From Drosophila miranda (Eukaryota; Arthropoda; Insecta; Diptera; Drosophilidae), in assembly GCF_003369915.1 (NCBI RefSeq), contig NC_046677.1:26988913-27052912 (forward strand): DNA of 64,000 nt, in the 5' to 3' direction. The translations under genes were made by a program, and so were the position numbers. Positions 36,339 to 48,179 of the stretch are shown here, in pieces; position 1 is the stretch's first letter, and each line of letters begins with the position of its first letter. Below the pieces are notes generated by a model, which had not been told where the DNA came from, made no database searches, and saw only the letters and a list, made by a program, of their open reading frames with translations.

Positions 36339-39300
36339 CGTTGGTCATCTTTGGCCTCAAGGAGTCACTGGCACGTTAGTCCCTCATTTTTGCACGGGGA
36401 TTCGACACGGGACGACTGGCTTATGCGGGAGGAACTCGGCGGAACTTTCACGGAACAAAGGCGACCGGCGAATGGGGCGACCTTTGACTGGGATTCCTGG
36501 TTTTGGTGCCGCTCGTGGCACACATGTGTGTGGCGTCGAGTGGCAGACGCCAGCTCCCACTATGCTTCACTTTTACTTTTACTTTTTCTGTCGGCGTCGC
36601 CGTCGCCGTCGCCGTTTCGCCCTCTCATGCCGCATGGTTTCGCGTTTCAGTCAGCCGCGATTTCAGTCCTGGCATTGCCTTTCCAGTTCTGGCATTGTCC
36701 TGGTGGTAGTCCCATCGCATGTTGTTGTGCGGGAACCCAGCGTAAAGCGTTTAATGCTAGGCGTAATGACATGACACCATGTCAATATAATGACAAAGTA
36801 TACGACGCAGTGTGTCAACAAGTTCCCCATTGTACGACTACATACACTGGCGAAAGATTTGTGGACTCTAAAGGAAGTCCACTAGCTTTAAAGGATTGAT
36901 GGAGATGTCAACTGTTAACAAAGAGAGCTCATTTTTAGTAGGCATGGGGTTTACCCAGACAGGAGGTGATATTTCAAAAAAATCCACCATTAAAGGTGCA
37001 ATGGGAACTTGAAGGCACCAACACTGGGGTGAATGAACCAGTAGGTGCTGTTATGAGCGCGATGAACGAGGTATTTTTGGATAACCACAGAGAAAGAAGA
37101 TCTCTTTCTACAGAGTATCTGTCGCTCGTTTTGGTGAGGAAGAGGATTCAAAGATGTTTTAGTCTTTCATTTGTTTAAACTTACTTAGAGACTGTAGAAG
37201 GAATTTCTTTTAATTTTTGTAATCCAACAAAAATCAGAAAAATTAGATATCCTCTAACTAAGATCGAATTAGGTGCACAGTTCTACAGGAGGTGTATCGT
37301 ATCCTCTCCCTGTCGAAGGGGAACGCGATATAACGGCTGCTGTTGATGTGAGAAGGGTAAGAGATAGAGACAGATGCTGATGACAAAACATCAAATCAAT
37401 CAGACGGTATTTATTCCAGTTCAGAGAATCTTTTCCTATTGTCTTTATTCTTTTCAACCTATCCTTCCACAAATATCTTCTGAATACCTGATCCATAGGA
37501 TTTTCTTGAGCTTTAATCATAAAAATCCTCAAAGAACCTACATCCAAAGAATTTATTTTAGTTACACCACCCTTTAGTCTCCACCTTTGGAAGATCCCTC
37601 CTTTTTTCGTTCAGTGCAATGAAATCGCCGAAAAGTTTCGAAGGTTTTCCATCCTGTAGGTCTGTAGGTGACAGCTCTATTTCTATGCTGCGGGACTGGA
37701 AATCAGCTCCTAGTACTAACTATTTCCCTTACTCCCTTTCGCTTTTGCTGTTGCCTTTGGTTTATGGCCAACAACTGTCGGTGTTTATTTCACCGTTAGA
37801 ACTCGTTTTTCCTTGTCACAGTATCTGCATATGTGTGTGTGTGTGTGTTTAGTTTTTGTGAGCTCGAAATCGGCGACTTAAAGTTTTCCCCGCAAGAGAA
37901 TGGCACGGGCCTGGACTCGGAAGGGAGTCTCACATTACCGCTGAAACCAGATAACAATTTCGCTTTAGGGCCGTCTTTCATGCGAACAAGACATACAATA
38001 ATTTCCTCTAATCGACTCGGAGCGCGGAAATTGAGCAAACACTTTGTATCGAGCTCGGGGATTCCATTGGTTAGAGGTGGGTACCTCCTTCGCTTTGACA
38101 CTGACATTGCAACGTGCAACAACGATGGCAGCCACTTTCCGAAACTCGTCTCGTATTTGTTGGCAGCGCCCTGTTATTTCCGGTCTATGCCACTGAACAA
38201 TTTTGAGGCATCTTTGCCCCCAAAAACTTTAATTGCAACGTCTTCCGTCTTCCGACAGCGCGAAAAGGTTTCCGCTCACATTTCAACAAATAACTTTGAT
38301 TGTTCCGTTCCGTTTCGTTTTTCTTCGTTTTAAGCACTTTCATCTCTTCGTTTTTGAGTACTTTGTGGCTTCAAAGGATACTCCATAGTCAGCTCCACTT
38401 TATGTCTGGTTTGTGCGTTAACTTAGGGGGTCTTCTGGGAGGCAATGCGGGCAACTGCAGCTTGCTTCTTCCTCTAAAACTGCTTCATTCCATTGGAGTG
38501 TCATTTACTACATGTTTCTGAGTGAAATCACATTATGAATTTATTAAATTCTGGAAATCTGATAACTCTAGTCTTTGTTGAACTATTTTCATTCCAAAGT
38601 TCTAGATAAAAGGTACAACTTGGTGCCCATCTATCAATCCTCCTCTACCTCCAAAAACACTTTACGAGTGGGGTTGTGTCTTTGCTAAATATTAAAAGGA
38701 AAACGCGCGGGTGTTTGTCCCCGCTAAGCTTTTGAAAAGACTTTTTCTGCGGTACACTGAAAACATTATTGGCACTTTGAATGGCAACAAATCGAGCTCT
38801 AAAGAAACTATGAAATGTGGAGAATAGATCCAACTTGTCTCTGTTGTTCAAGATTCTCCTTATAATATGGAAAATGCAAGCTGTAAGGATGGATTTATCA
38901 AAAATCATCTTAAACAGTCATAATCGAACACTAAAATCCAGCGCGTTTACAGATGGAAATATGGATGTATAACTATGTATTATCAAATCTAATTCCTGTA
39001 AATTAATAAATAGCTCTGGCTATACATGCATCCTTGATATCAAGCTCTCAAAATGCATCTTTAATTCCAAAAACTATCAAAAAAAGCACAAGAGTATACA
39101 ACACAGGTCCCCGAGATGAACAAATTTGAAACGGAGTCTTGTTAAAGACGCGAATATAAATACATATCTCATTACTCATATAATCTTTGCTTCCAAAAAC
39201 GAATCCAGTAGGTACTGGTCAAGATATATGAAACTCAGATTCTATATAAGAAATATATTAAAACACAGCTCTGTACTCCGATAAAAGAATCCCAAATCCC

Positions 39301-39402
39301 CAATCCTAAATAAAACAGTCCTTCAAGCATTCTATGTCGTTTAACTAATTTAAACCTTCTCCACAATATACCCCACTTTCTCTAGCAAACACCGTATAGT
39401 CC
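36339..39402. other. Intergenic, no gene seen
   Basis: This begins with the 5' flank of the coiled-coil gene. A (GTCGCC)n run lies at about 36593-36618 and a (TG)n run at 37832-37848. The rest is AT-rich without supported coding sequence. Confidence 0.4.
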
Positions 39403-42195
39403 TTACGTGCACTTGACCAGATCCTCCAGGTCCTCCGCTGACAAAGCGTACTCGGGATCCAAGCTCGGGCCATGGCGTTTTTTGCTTCTACTGCGATGCT
39501 TGCGACGGAGTCCGCTCGAAGGCTTCGAACCGGATCTCAGAGGAAGGTTATCACTGGACTGGACACTGGTTCTGGGAACGGGTGTATCCGCAATGATGGC
39601 CATGCCGCTGGTGGAGCGATCGTCGGGGTACTTGGCCGCTGTGGCGGCGGCGCTGGCGGCCGCAACTTCCTCGGCCTTGGCCTTCTCCGCGAAGCTGTCG
39701 CGTCGCCAGGAGGGCGTGAGAGTGCGCAGGACATTCTGGGTGTCCGCGTAACCCTCGTAGTTGTAGCGCTTCCGGAGGCTCAGCCCGGACAGATACTCGA
39801 GCGTCTGCCACACGTTCATCTTGTTCGCACTGTAGCAGGGCTCGTCGTCGACTGACCAGCAAGCGTTGCGTGCTATGCGCTGGGCCAGGAGCATCGTCAC
39901 GGTGGCACAGCGCTTGCCTGGCGGCGGTGGGGCCCATTCCAGCGACTCTGAGCGAGCAACAGTCGCCCCCCCGATTCCTCCGACCCGAGCGCCTGTGAGT
40001 GACATATGCGGAACAGTTTGTTTAGCAACGTCCCAGAGTCCCAACGCCCCAACGTCCCACGACGTCCAGGTGTACGGTTCACGTCAGTTGTCTTGTGTAG
40101 CACAAATTGAAATGTAATTAAGTTTCCTTCGGCGTTGTGCATTTAAAACTTCGTCCTCATCCTTCTTCTATTTTGTTGGGACTACTATATGACTATACTG
40201 TGGCGTGCGAAGCCTCCGACGACCGAACTTCATGTGAGACGCCAGCCGATCGGCGCTGGGTGGTGTTATCCGTGTATCTGCTGTATCCGTGCCCGTGTCC
40301 GTGTCCGTTGCGTGGCAGCCACGCGTTCGTACTCGGGTGTTTATTGTATCCATTTTGCGCCATTAAAAATAATATCATTCTGATTGAGTGACGCGCCGCT
40401 TAAGTACTTTCTTCGCTGTCCTCGTACTGACACCGTTTTCCGCTTCATTCGCTTCACTTTGATTTCCCTTTTTATTGAACACGCAAAGTGTCGGCTCGGG
40501 GCCGGGGGGCACCGATAGAATAGAGCACATTACCCCGTTCTCGGTTCCATTATATTCCGATCCATTGTGGGATACGCAGCTTAGACGAAAGTTTGCCCTT
40601 GCCCCCTTCTTTGGGCCATAAACTTTAGATTGATGGGTGTTTTTATGGACAAGGGAAGATACTTTATCTATTGATATGGCAAAGAGTTATGGCCAAGAAA
40701 TGGTAGCAAGTAGTAGGCTAGGAAGTTGTATGAGTATTACTGAAGGACAAAAGGTTGACTGATCGATTATACATTCAGTCTTTTGAGGATGGGTTCTGAC
40801 TGATCAACAGAAATATATTTATGGCTAACAAATCAGCTTATTATTGGGGTTCTATGGAGGTAATTAGACGCTACTTTTTTGTTGACTTTTTTAGGGGTTA
40901 TCTTGAGGATATGGCAGAGAATTTCTCAGCGGAAGAAACTATCTTTTTTTCATATAAAAAAGTTTCGGGTTGTCGTCGTTCCGATGGGCGAGCTAAGCAA
41001 GTGAGTCAGGGGTTGACGCACGAGGGCAGGTGGCAGGGATTCAAAACGAATGAAGAAGGACGGAACGGAAGTGCTAAAAGGCTGCTTCCATGCCAATCCG
41101 AATAAGTATATCTTTTCTAGAGAATGTGTTCCACATCGACGTACGAATGAGGCCTCAAAAAGTTCTTGTTTCAAGCTTTGGAAGATAAAAATAACGAAAG
41201 GCTATTCAAAGTTTATTCCATTAAGAACAGGAAAAAGTCAAGAAGGGAACACCCACTGTAACTAATAGTTTCTTATTCCATTCACACCTTCCTGAACCTT
41301 GAAGGAGGATTCCATGAACATTGACACCACAGAGAACACCGAGAACCCGAGTGAACCGACGACCCAGTGAGCAAAAACCAAAGCCAATTTCCCTTTTCCA
41401 TCACTTGTTCCCCAATTACTTGGAAAAGTTTTGCCGACAGCCGATGGCTGCACTTGCTCCTCCGAGCTCCATCCCCCACCCCCCCAGGCTGGTGTTCATG
41501 GAGGAGGCACTGAGGCATCTATCAAATGCTTCGTTAGCATCGCGTGACTAAACTTAGTCCGGAAATTAGCGACCTCCACTCGAGGAACGGGGCTGCCAGA
41601 AGAATGGTGCTCCAAAAGGAGCGAATTTTGGCAAGTTTTAAGTTTTAGGAAGCGAATGGAGGAAACGTGAGAGAACCAGAGCTAATCTTATCAGACAATG
41701 TGATGCAATCGAGTATAAGTATTTCCCGCGAGAGAGTGGGGGCCACGATAATTGCCATGGAAATATTTCTGGGTGTGGCTCTTGCGCCTGACACTCTGAT
41801 GGATGCAATAAAATATTATGAGCATGGCTGTGGCAAAGAATCTTAATTGAATGGCAGCGGCAGTGGCAGCGGTGGTTCCTTCACTGGCGCCAATCGGTGT
41901 CAGAACGAAACGACCACTCGACGGCAATGGGAGCTGGCACACGTGTCGTGTGTTTGAGGCTGAGAGCGATTCAATGGGCTGTACTCACGCAACAATGACA
42001 TCGGGATCCTCCCACCACTTCTTGTGCGAGGGCTGCAGCAGCAGACTAACCTGACGCCAGTGGTTCTTGTGCACCACCTAGGTATATGGCCATATCATTC
42101 GATTATTCCCACTTTTTGCCAGGGCTCCAACTTACTTTGTATTTTTTGGGATCGTAGGCACTGTGATCTTTGTCGGAGAACACCAGACGAGCCAT
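39403..42195 (-). CDS. Unrecognised small protein gene with an unresolved frame between exons 2 and 3
   Basis: Exon 1 (42136-42195) encodes MARLVFSDKDHSAYDPKKYK and ends at gtaagt. Exon 2 (41989-42050) continues VSLLLQPSHKKWWEDPDVIV and ends in phase 2 at gtgagt. Exon 3 (acceptor cactcacag, 39403-39992) holds a long, well-composed frame: APPPPGKRCATV, QRIARNACWSVDDEPCYSANK, NVWQTLEYLSGLSLRKRY, an Ala-rich stretch and a basic tail RRKHRSRSKKRHG, stop at 39403. That frame needs phase 1 at the acceptor, not phase 2, so the exons do not join cleanly. Either a small exon in the 2-kb intron is missing, or the seven-G run near 39966-39972 carries an extra base. I do not know the family; no signal peptide or membrane segment is present. 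Confidence 0.65.
39993..41988. other. Intron 2 of the 39.4-42.2 kb gene
   Basis: I searched for an additional short exon that would correct the phase and found no convincing one. The left end (40000-40330) is GC-rich, with CGTGTCCGTGTCC repeats near 40289-40306. Confidence 0.35.
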
Positions 42196-43490
42196 TCTGC
42201 CGCGCTTCCGGGTATTCTTTCTACCTTTTTTGGTTTATATGGTTTTCTGTTTTGGGGGAAATATTTTATATGTTGTATTGCAGGACTGATGATTTTGTGT
42301 GTTTGCCAACTTGTCGGACTGACAGTTGACTGACAGGGGACCATGAAATGGAATTATTTAAGATATATTATTCAACCACAAAGTGTACTACATATATGGA
42401 TCGATGGATTCAGTTTTCAGCATTCGGAATACGAAAGAAATATTTATTAGGCGTCAGAGGCTAGCTCTCCATCTAAAGATTTCTTCCACAGAGCTATAAG
42501 TTCTAGCTAGTCCTGGGATCTGGTAAAGCATATAATAGTAATAGAATAGTAGTCTTATTCTCTATGGAGTTTTGAAGGTCTTACTAGTGAGAATAAATAT
42601 ATTTTTCCATCAAAAGCTTTGCATAAAAACCTTATTTCAATTCAAATATATTATGTAGAAGACGTACAAGAAGAATGTCTGTCAATAAAACTATCTTTTG
42701 GATCAGTTTTCAAGGTTTTCTTGTACCTAGATCTCAGATATAAGCATTTCTCGGAATCTAAGGCTCTGTTAAGAGAGACCCTCTTCGAAAACCTTTCTTA
42801 GATCGAAGGAAAACCCACCACTCCATGGTTTTTTTGCATCCCAATTCTTTTACAGTCTCATTTTAGGCACCACTCTATCCCACAGCCGCGAGCATAGCCC
42901 CCGCATTGGCTGCATTAGCGATATGCAAATCGGTATATCTATATAGTACATATATGTATGTTACATATATCTGCATCGATCGAGACCAAAATGGTTCGGT
43001 CTAACCCCTGGCGGCGGCTGGGGCATTAATTTCAGGGCAGACTTATTGAACTGAATATAATTATATTCAGCTGATGAAATTTTAATGGACAGCCGAGTGT
43101 TCGACTGTGTACTGTACTGTACTGTGCGAGTGAGTGAGTGAGTGGTTCGCCCATCCATTGTTGTTAGGGGAGATATTACAGACATGTGGGGTGGGGGCTG
43201 GGGCTGGGGGTTTGTGGGGCTGTTGTTTGTGCCGGTTTCAATTGATTGGCCGAATCAAATGTGTCTTGTCCGGTTGGTATCTTGTCAACCGGCGTGGCTA
43301 ATTGTCGCCGCACTTGAACGGTGTCTATGGCCCATGGGCTCGGAGATCTCTTTGCCCTGGCCATGAGCAGAATCGAGTTTGTTTGTTCTCCAGGGGCCAC
43401 TGGCCAGTTTCCGCATTAGTGCAGCAAACATACCGAGAACTGGCCTTATATGCTAAATGGTATTATGGATCTCTCGCTCTCGATCGTTAG
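42196..43490. other. Intergenic, 5' flank of the first cuticle gene
   Basis: No gene is supported. The stretch from about 42,870 onward is likely to hold regulatory DNA for the cuticle cluster. Confidence 0.4.
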
Positions 43491-43493
43491 AGC

Positions 43494-43528
43494 TATAAAA
43501 ACGCCGTGACCACCGGCAGATGTCAGTT
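43494..43528 (+). promoter_or_regulatory. Core promoter of cuticle gene 1
   Basis: TATAAAA at 43494-43500 and TCAGTT at 43523-43528, with A+1 at 43525, exactly 31 nt from the start of the TATA box. The ATG follows 44 nt later. Confidence 0.85.
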
Positions 43529-43568
43529 AGTAACGTTTCAATCGTCGCTTAGATCACCAGAAGCCAAC

Positions 43569-44018
43569 ATGAAGGTAGGATACTCGCGATTTTCCCTACA
43601 ACCAGCCAGGAATTAACTCTCTCTCTCTCTCTCTCGCTTCCAGTTCGCCGTTGTCGTAGTCTTGTTCGCCCTGGCCTATGGAGTCAACAGCTCTGTGGTG
43701 CCGCTGCTGACCAGCATCCATGGCGGTCATGTGCTGGTGGGTGCTGGACCCGCCGTTGCCGGTTCGGTGGCCATCCAGGCCTCAGCTGTGCCCGCTGCCG
43801 TGCCCCTGGTCCTGTCCCCAGCTGCACCCGTGCTCATCCAGTCGGCCCCAGCCCATGCCACCATTGTGGCCGCCCATCCGCCCGCTGTGGTCGCAGTGGC
43901 TGCTCCCCCTGCCAGCTATGTGGCCAAGACCCGTGGCGCCCTCCACGTGGCACCCCTGCCCGGACACTCGCAGTCGGCGGCCTCCGTCAACCTGGAGCCC
44001 GCACCAGGCACCTGGTAA
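43569..44018 (+). CDS. Small secreted Ala/Pro/Val-rich cuticle-type protein (cluster gene 1)
   Basis: Two exons, 43569-43574 and 43644-44018, give 126 aa. The first coding exon is only Met-Lys; this split after codon 2 is a hallmark of insect cuticle protein genes and is shared by the two paralogues downstream. The signal peptide is MKFAVVVVLFALAYGVNS. The mature part starts SVVPLLTS and is rich in Ala, Val and Pro (HPPAVVAVAAPP). It ends with the module shared by all three genes: SYVAKTRGALHVAPLPGHSQSA...APGTW. No chitin-binding Rebers-Riddiford motif is present. It probably contributes to adult cuticle. The last residue is Trp where the paralogues have Leu. By order it likely matches CG7203. 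Confidence 0.85.
43619..43635 (+). repeat. (CT)n run in the intron polypyrimidine tract
   Basis: A CT microsatellite lies just before the acceptor of the cuticle gene 1 intron and acts as an extended polypyrimidine tract. Confidence 0.7.
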
Positions 44019-44281
44019 TCATCCACTGAAACGGAACCCCCTGGATAAACGATATCTTTGACCTTGCCAGCGATTGTCTCTGTCGCGCCGTCTCTCTGTC
44101 TCTATCTTCAAGTCATGTTTGGTTTTAGTTTCCCAAAGGTTTTTCCACTTGCCATCTGCCTCGGACCTCACGCACTCCTCACAAAACTTTCTTCAGCAAA
44201 TCTAAGTCAATCTCTGAGTCCTTCCTATCGATTTCTGCTTTATTTTCTCTTATGTTATCATCTGAAAAAATTGTTTCTTTG

Positions 44282-44287
44282 AATAAA
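44282..44287 (+). terminator. Poly(A) signal of cuticle gene 1
   Basis: AATAAA 264 nt past the stop. Confidence 0.55.
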
Positions 44288-47200
44288 AAACTGTTATCAA
44301 AACAAATGAGGGAAAGGTGATTTTTCGAAGGGGATTTCTTAGGGATCACCTTTCGATCCCCGTTCTATCCATATTCCCTGCTCCCACGCCTTCAAAGTCT
44401 TGAAGTCTCTGCAAATATTAGACAGCTAAATAGCTCGCAAAACGAATCTCGATCGATTACCGATGCCAGCAATTAATCAATTCCGGGGCCGCCTCGATCC
44501 AGCATCGATCAGCAAGCTACTTTGAACCAGACCCAAAGCAGGGGCGTTGACAAAGCCGCTCTCTGGAAAAGCAGCCAAAGACAAGCCCAGGCAGCTGGAC
44601 TACATTGTTGCCAACTGGTTGGAGACCCCAGAGACCAGAGACCAACAAAACTGAAATCGAGAGTACCGAGAGTACGGGTACGAGTACCCGATAAACTGGA
44701 GCAGGGGGCGGTTTGCCTTGATCGCCGCACACTCGCACTTGCAATTATTAATAGAAAATGTGGCGCGTAATAGACGGTAACAAAAGCAACAGCTCTATAT
44801 GGCCAAGACGGCGACAGAGCACGGAGGACAGAGCACGGACCCCGGTTAAGTAATGTGTCTATGCAAATGCAGTTGCAGCTCAGATCCGCCTCAACGCCCA
44901 CTTGGGGCTCTTAGGAGCCCCGCTTTAGTGCTTTTCGTTCCCGTTTCCGCAGCCCAAGACTCCGCATTGACCAAAATAATGATAAGCCAAAAAGTGCTCT
45001 GAGCTTTCAATAAAAGTGTCAATCGTGGGGGTAAAAACAAGCGAGGAATTTGGCACTTTAGAGGGTCGACACTTTTGATACCCTTGCAGAACTTTTGGCG
45101 CAAAAATCTCTGCATTAGCAACGGCTAATCACAGCTCTAATACCCCCTGGTTGGAGGGTACAACAGACGCCATCAGAGGGGGAGACAAGCAGCAAACAGC
45201 AGCATTTTTGCCGCTGTTGTTCGGTGTCGTGTCGGCAGCCAAGCCCCATAGCAATTGGCCATAAATCTGGTCCCCAGCCCCAGCCACCATTCACTTTTGT
45301 TTCTTACTCGATCAGCGGCCCCTGGCCCCACCCTGCTGCTGTTAGCTGCGTGCGTGTAAATGCAAGACGCATGACGCAGCCACTGCAACTGCCTCCTCCT
45401 CCTCCATCTCTGGTGGCAAGTTCAAGTTTACGCACTGCTCTGTCTGCGGTCTGTGGGCTTCCTGCTCGACAGGTTCAACGGACGGCAACGCACTTGAGCA
45501 AAACGCATTCGTAGTCGCATTTTCTTGGTTTCTGGTTTTTTGGCACGCAGCACGCACGGAATCGAGTTCAAGTTGGCCCACTATAAACCCCTTTTTTGTG
45601 GGGGCTCTATGGGTATTATCTCATACCGCTTTTTGCTGCGTTGCGTGTGTGGGCGATGAGTCATTGAATAAGGTCAGTAGACCAATAAAGGATCGGATCG
45701 CGGCTTTAAGCGAACTGATTCATTCGAAACAGAACCGAGACCACGAGAACATATGGCTGCCAGACCTGCCAGTGGGAGTCGGTAAGCCATTTGCTGGACT
45801 CGCAAGACATGACCGAATGCCAGCAAAAAGTATTTCGTAATAGCCCACAGTCTGGTGTACAGCTTTCTTATCCGCACCCACAACTGGTTGGCTGGTTGGC
45901 TGGTGGCCTAAATATAGTAACAACCTGTAACCAAATATACGCCAGAGCAACAGAGAGACAAGCACTCGTATCTCGTGTTGCATGAACCGCCTGCAACTGG
46001 AAGCAGCCACTTGCTAACGTCATAAACACACTACTAACGTGGCCCATAGAACTTGTCCAATTGGCCGTTCTGCGGGTACTAGAGCTCTCTGTTAGTTGTG
46101 ACAGTTGTGACTACGATTTAGTGACAGCCGCGACCGCGTAAGTGGTTAATTATTGGCTTCGCCTAATGACCATTAACCGATGCCTTAGCATACTAATTGT
46201 ATCTGGATTAATTGCCCCCAGATCTTGATCGTAAACCAACGGTTTTCAATCGATTACGTCTACGATTGGCCATTGCATCATCAGCACAGAGCACAGTCCC
46301 AAAAAATAGTAACAATTGCACTTCGGAGGCCACATCGACCGAACGGCCGACCACTCGAAAATTCCTCGCAACGGAGTCGAGTGTGATTGCCTGTGTTGTG
46401 TGTACGTTAATTAAATTAACTTAAATAGTCTAGAAATTAAAACGGATACAAGTTGGTGGAATAGTCGACGGGGAATTGCTCTTAGCTCCTAGATATCCTT
46501 CCAACACCTTAATTGATCAGTGCTGGAAAGAGAACTGACTTTCTGCTTCCCCCTTTAGTGTTGCAAAGCGTTGCTTCAGCTGGGTACTGTACTTTAAGCC
46601 TTGATTTCCGTATAGGCATCTGGAGCTAAGATTTACATCCATCCACTATTTAAAACTCCCTTTTAGGGCTGTCAGATGTACATTTGAACATTCAACATTT
46701 CAAAACCCTATTCTATTCAAAGCTTTCCTGAACCAGTGCTGGAAAGCGTGCCTTCCTTTAGCGGTACAAGAGTTCTTTATCTTATACTCAGTGCCTTAAA
46801 GCGCATCTTTAGCATTTGAAGACTTTCTTTTAAAGTTTTCCCCATTCCCAAATCAGTGTTGCCAAGATTTCTTTATCCTTTGCACCTGCCAGTGTTGTAT
46901 AACGAAGGGCTACCAGGGGTACACTAGTACCCTTCAGTCTTCACTCTTGAGTAGAGTATGAAAACCAAATTAAATAATGGGTAACACGCCAAAGGTGTTG
47001 GCGGAGTGGGTGGAAATGCTGCTGCAACCAAATTCGTTGGACTGCCACCGTGCCACACCGCCCCACTGGCCCGGTCAGCGCTTGTTTGCAGTTGTAGCAA
47101 CAATTGGCAGCAGCAACAATCGGCCGGCGGCCAAATTGAATTCAAGCGTGGCTAACATTGATTTCCTAGCCCCGTCGCGGGCCCCACCACCATTCACCAT

Positions 47201-47713
47201 AATTAGTTTTATTCTGTTTATGCGATTTTAATATGGAATTCGCATTAATCTCGCCGGAAAAGTGGGCGGCAACCGGGTCTGGACTGTGATAAGGACCTGG
47301 CTCTGTGCACCACGGACTGTGGCGGCTGATGCAATCGACCGGTGAGATTGCAACAAAAGGCTGGAGAACGCGGGGCTTTGTTATTAAAATGCCATTAAAA
47401 TTGGGCCAAAAGGTGGAAATACTCGTACGAAATATGCTTATGTTTTGGGGCAGCACCGTGGTGGCGCCTGGTCCATTGTTTGACGTCGGTTGTGCAACTG
47501 TGTCAATCTGATTTATGCCACTTGACCGAACGAGTGCCATGTCGCGTTGGTTAACGCTTTGCCGCTTGGACGCCTGCGCCACACGACACGTACACCCCAG
47601 TCGAGGAAGGGGCAAGATCAATGCCACCTCGGCGGCGATTTGCATTGAGCGAGCATACTCGTACACCCGTGTACCCATGGTTCTACGGAATTCTGGGAGG
47701 GGCCTGCTGCTGC
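44288..47713. other. Intergenic between cuticle gene 1 and ATPsynGL
   Basis: About 3.4 kb without a supported gene. GATACCCTTGCAG at 45077-45089 matches one arm of the inverted repeat near 63.4 kb, so it is probably a dispersed-element scrap. Confidence 0.4.
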
Positions 47714-47719
47714 TTTATT
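47714..47719 (-). terminator. Poly(A) signal of ATPsynGL
   Basis: AATAAA on the minus strand, about 88 nt past the stop. Confidence 0.55.
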
Positions 47720-47806
47720 GAATGCACCTGGTCGCAAAACATGTGTCTTGTGTCTTGTGTAGGGGGTATGTCTGTGTACAAGAATTGAGGAAACATTTCG
47801 GAGTGC

Positions 47807-48179
47807 TTAGACCTTGTAGCCCACAAAGTGGCGACGTCCGATCACCTCGCCCATGTAGAACCAGGTGATTACCTCGACGGTGACCAGGATGTTCAGCCAG
47901 GCCTCGCGCACTGTGACCTGGCCGAGACGGCCGCCCAAGCCCTTCACACCCGTCTTGAGATTCTTCGTGGACTTGGCCGCGGTCTGCAGCTTCTGGAAAT
48001 CGCCGGGCAACGGCGGCGACAGCTCCACTTTGGCATATTTCCAGAATTCCTTCAGCTGCGGACGTGCCAAAGCAGCAAGATCTGCGAATAAATTCCCAGT
48101 GTATACAGAATATATTATTATGATGAATGGAAAACTTACTATTGGCGAGTGCAGTGGCCTTGGCAACGTATTGACTCAT
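47807..48179 (-). CDS. ATPsynGL: ATP synthase subunit g-like protein
   Basis: Two exons, 48140-48179 and 47807-48081, give 104 aa starting MSQYVAKATALANN. Subunit g is a small membrane component of the mitochondrial F1Fo-ATP synthase; it sits in the Fo dimer region and helps shape cristae. The conserved features are ARPQLKEFWKYAKVELSPPLPGDF, an amphipathic basic middle (KSTKNLKTGVKGLGG), and a C-terminal membrane helix with a glycine pattern (WLNILVTVEVITWFYMGEVIGRR). The length fits the family. Flies have a main ATPsynG gene elsewhere and a paralogue, ATPsynGL (CG7211), which I recall at this locus between CG7203 and CG7214, as found here. Such paralogues are often male-germline specific, an inference only. 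It is opposite in strand to the cuticle genes around it. Confidence 0.88.

Noticed and set aside
39551..39937. Alternative minus-strand frame in exon 3 of the 39.4-42.2 kb gene
   Set aside because: It joins exon 2 in phase but reads as Arg/His/Gln-rich text typical of a GC-rich shadow frame, while the other frame has balanced composition and an early-Trp/Cys pattern of a real protein. Kept only as an alternative in the finding.
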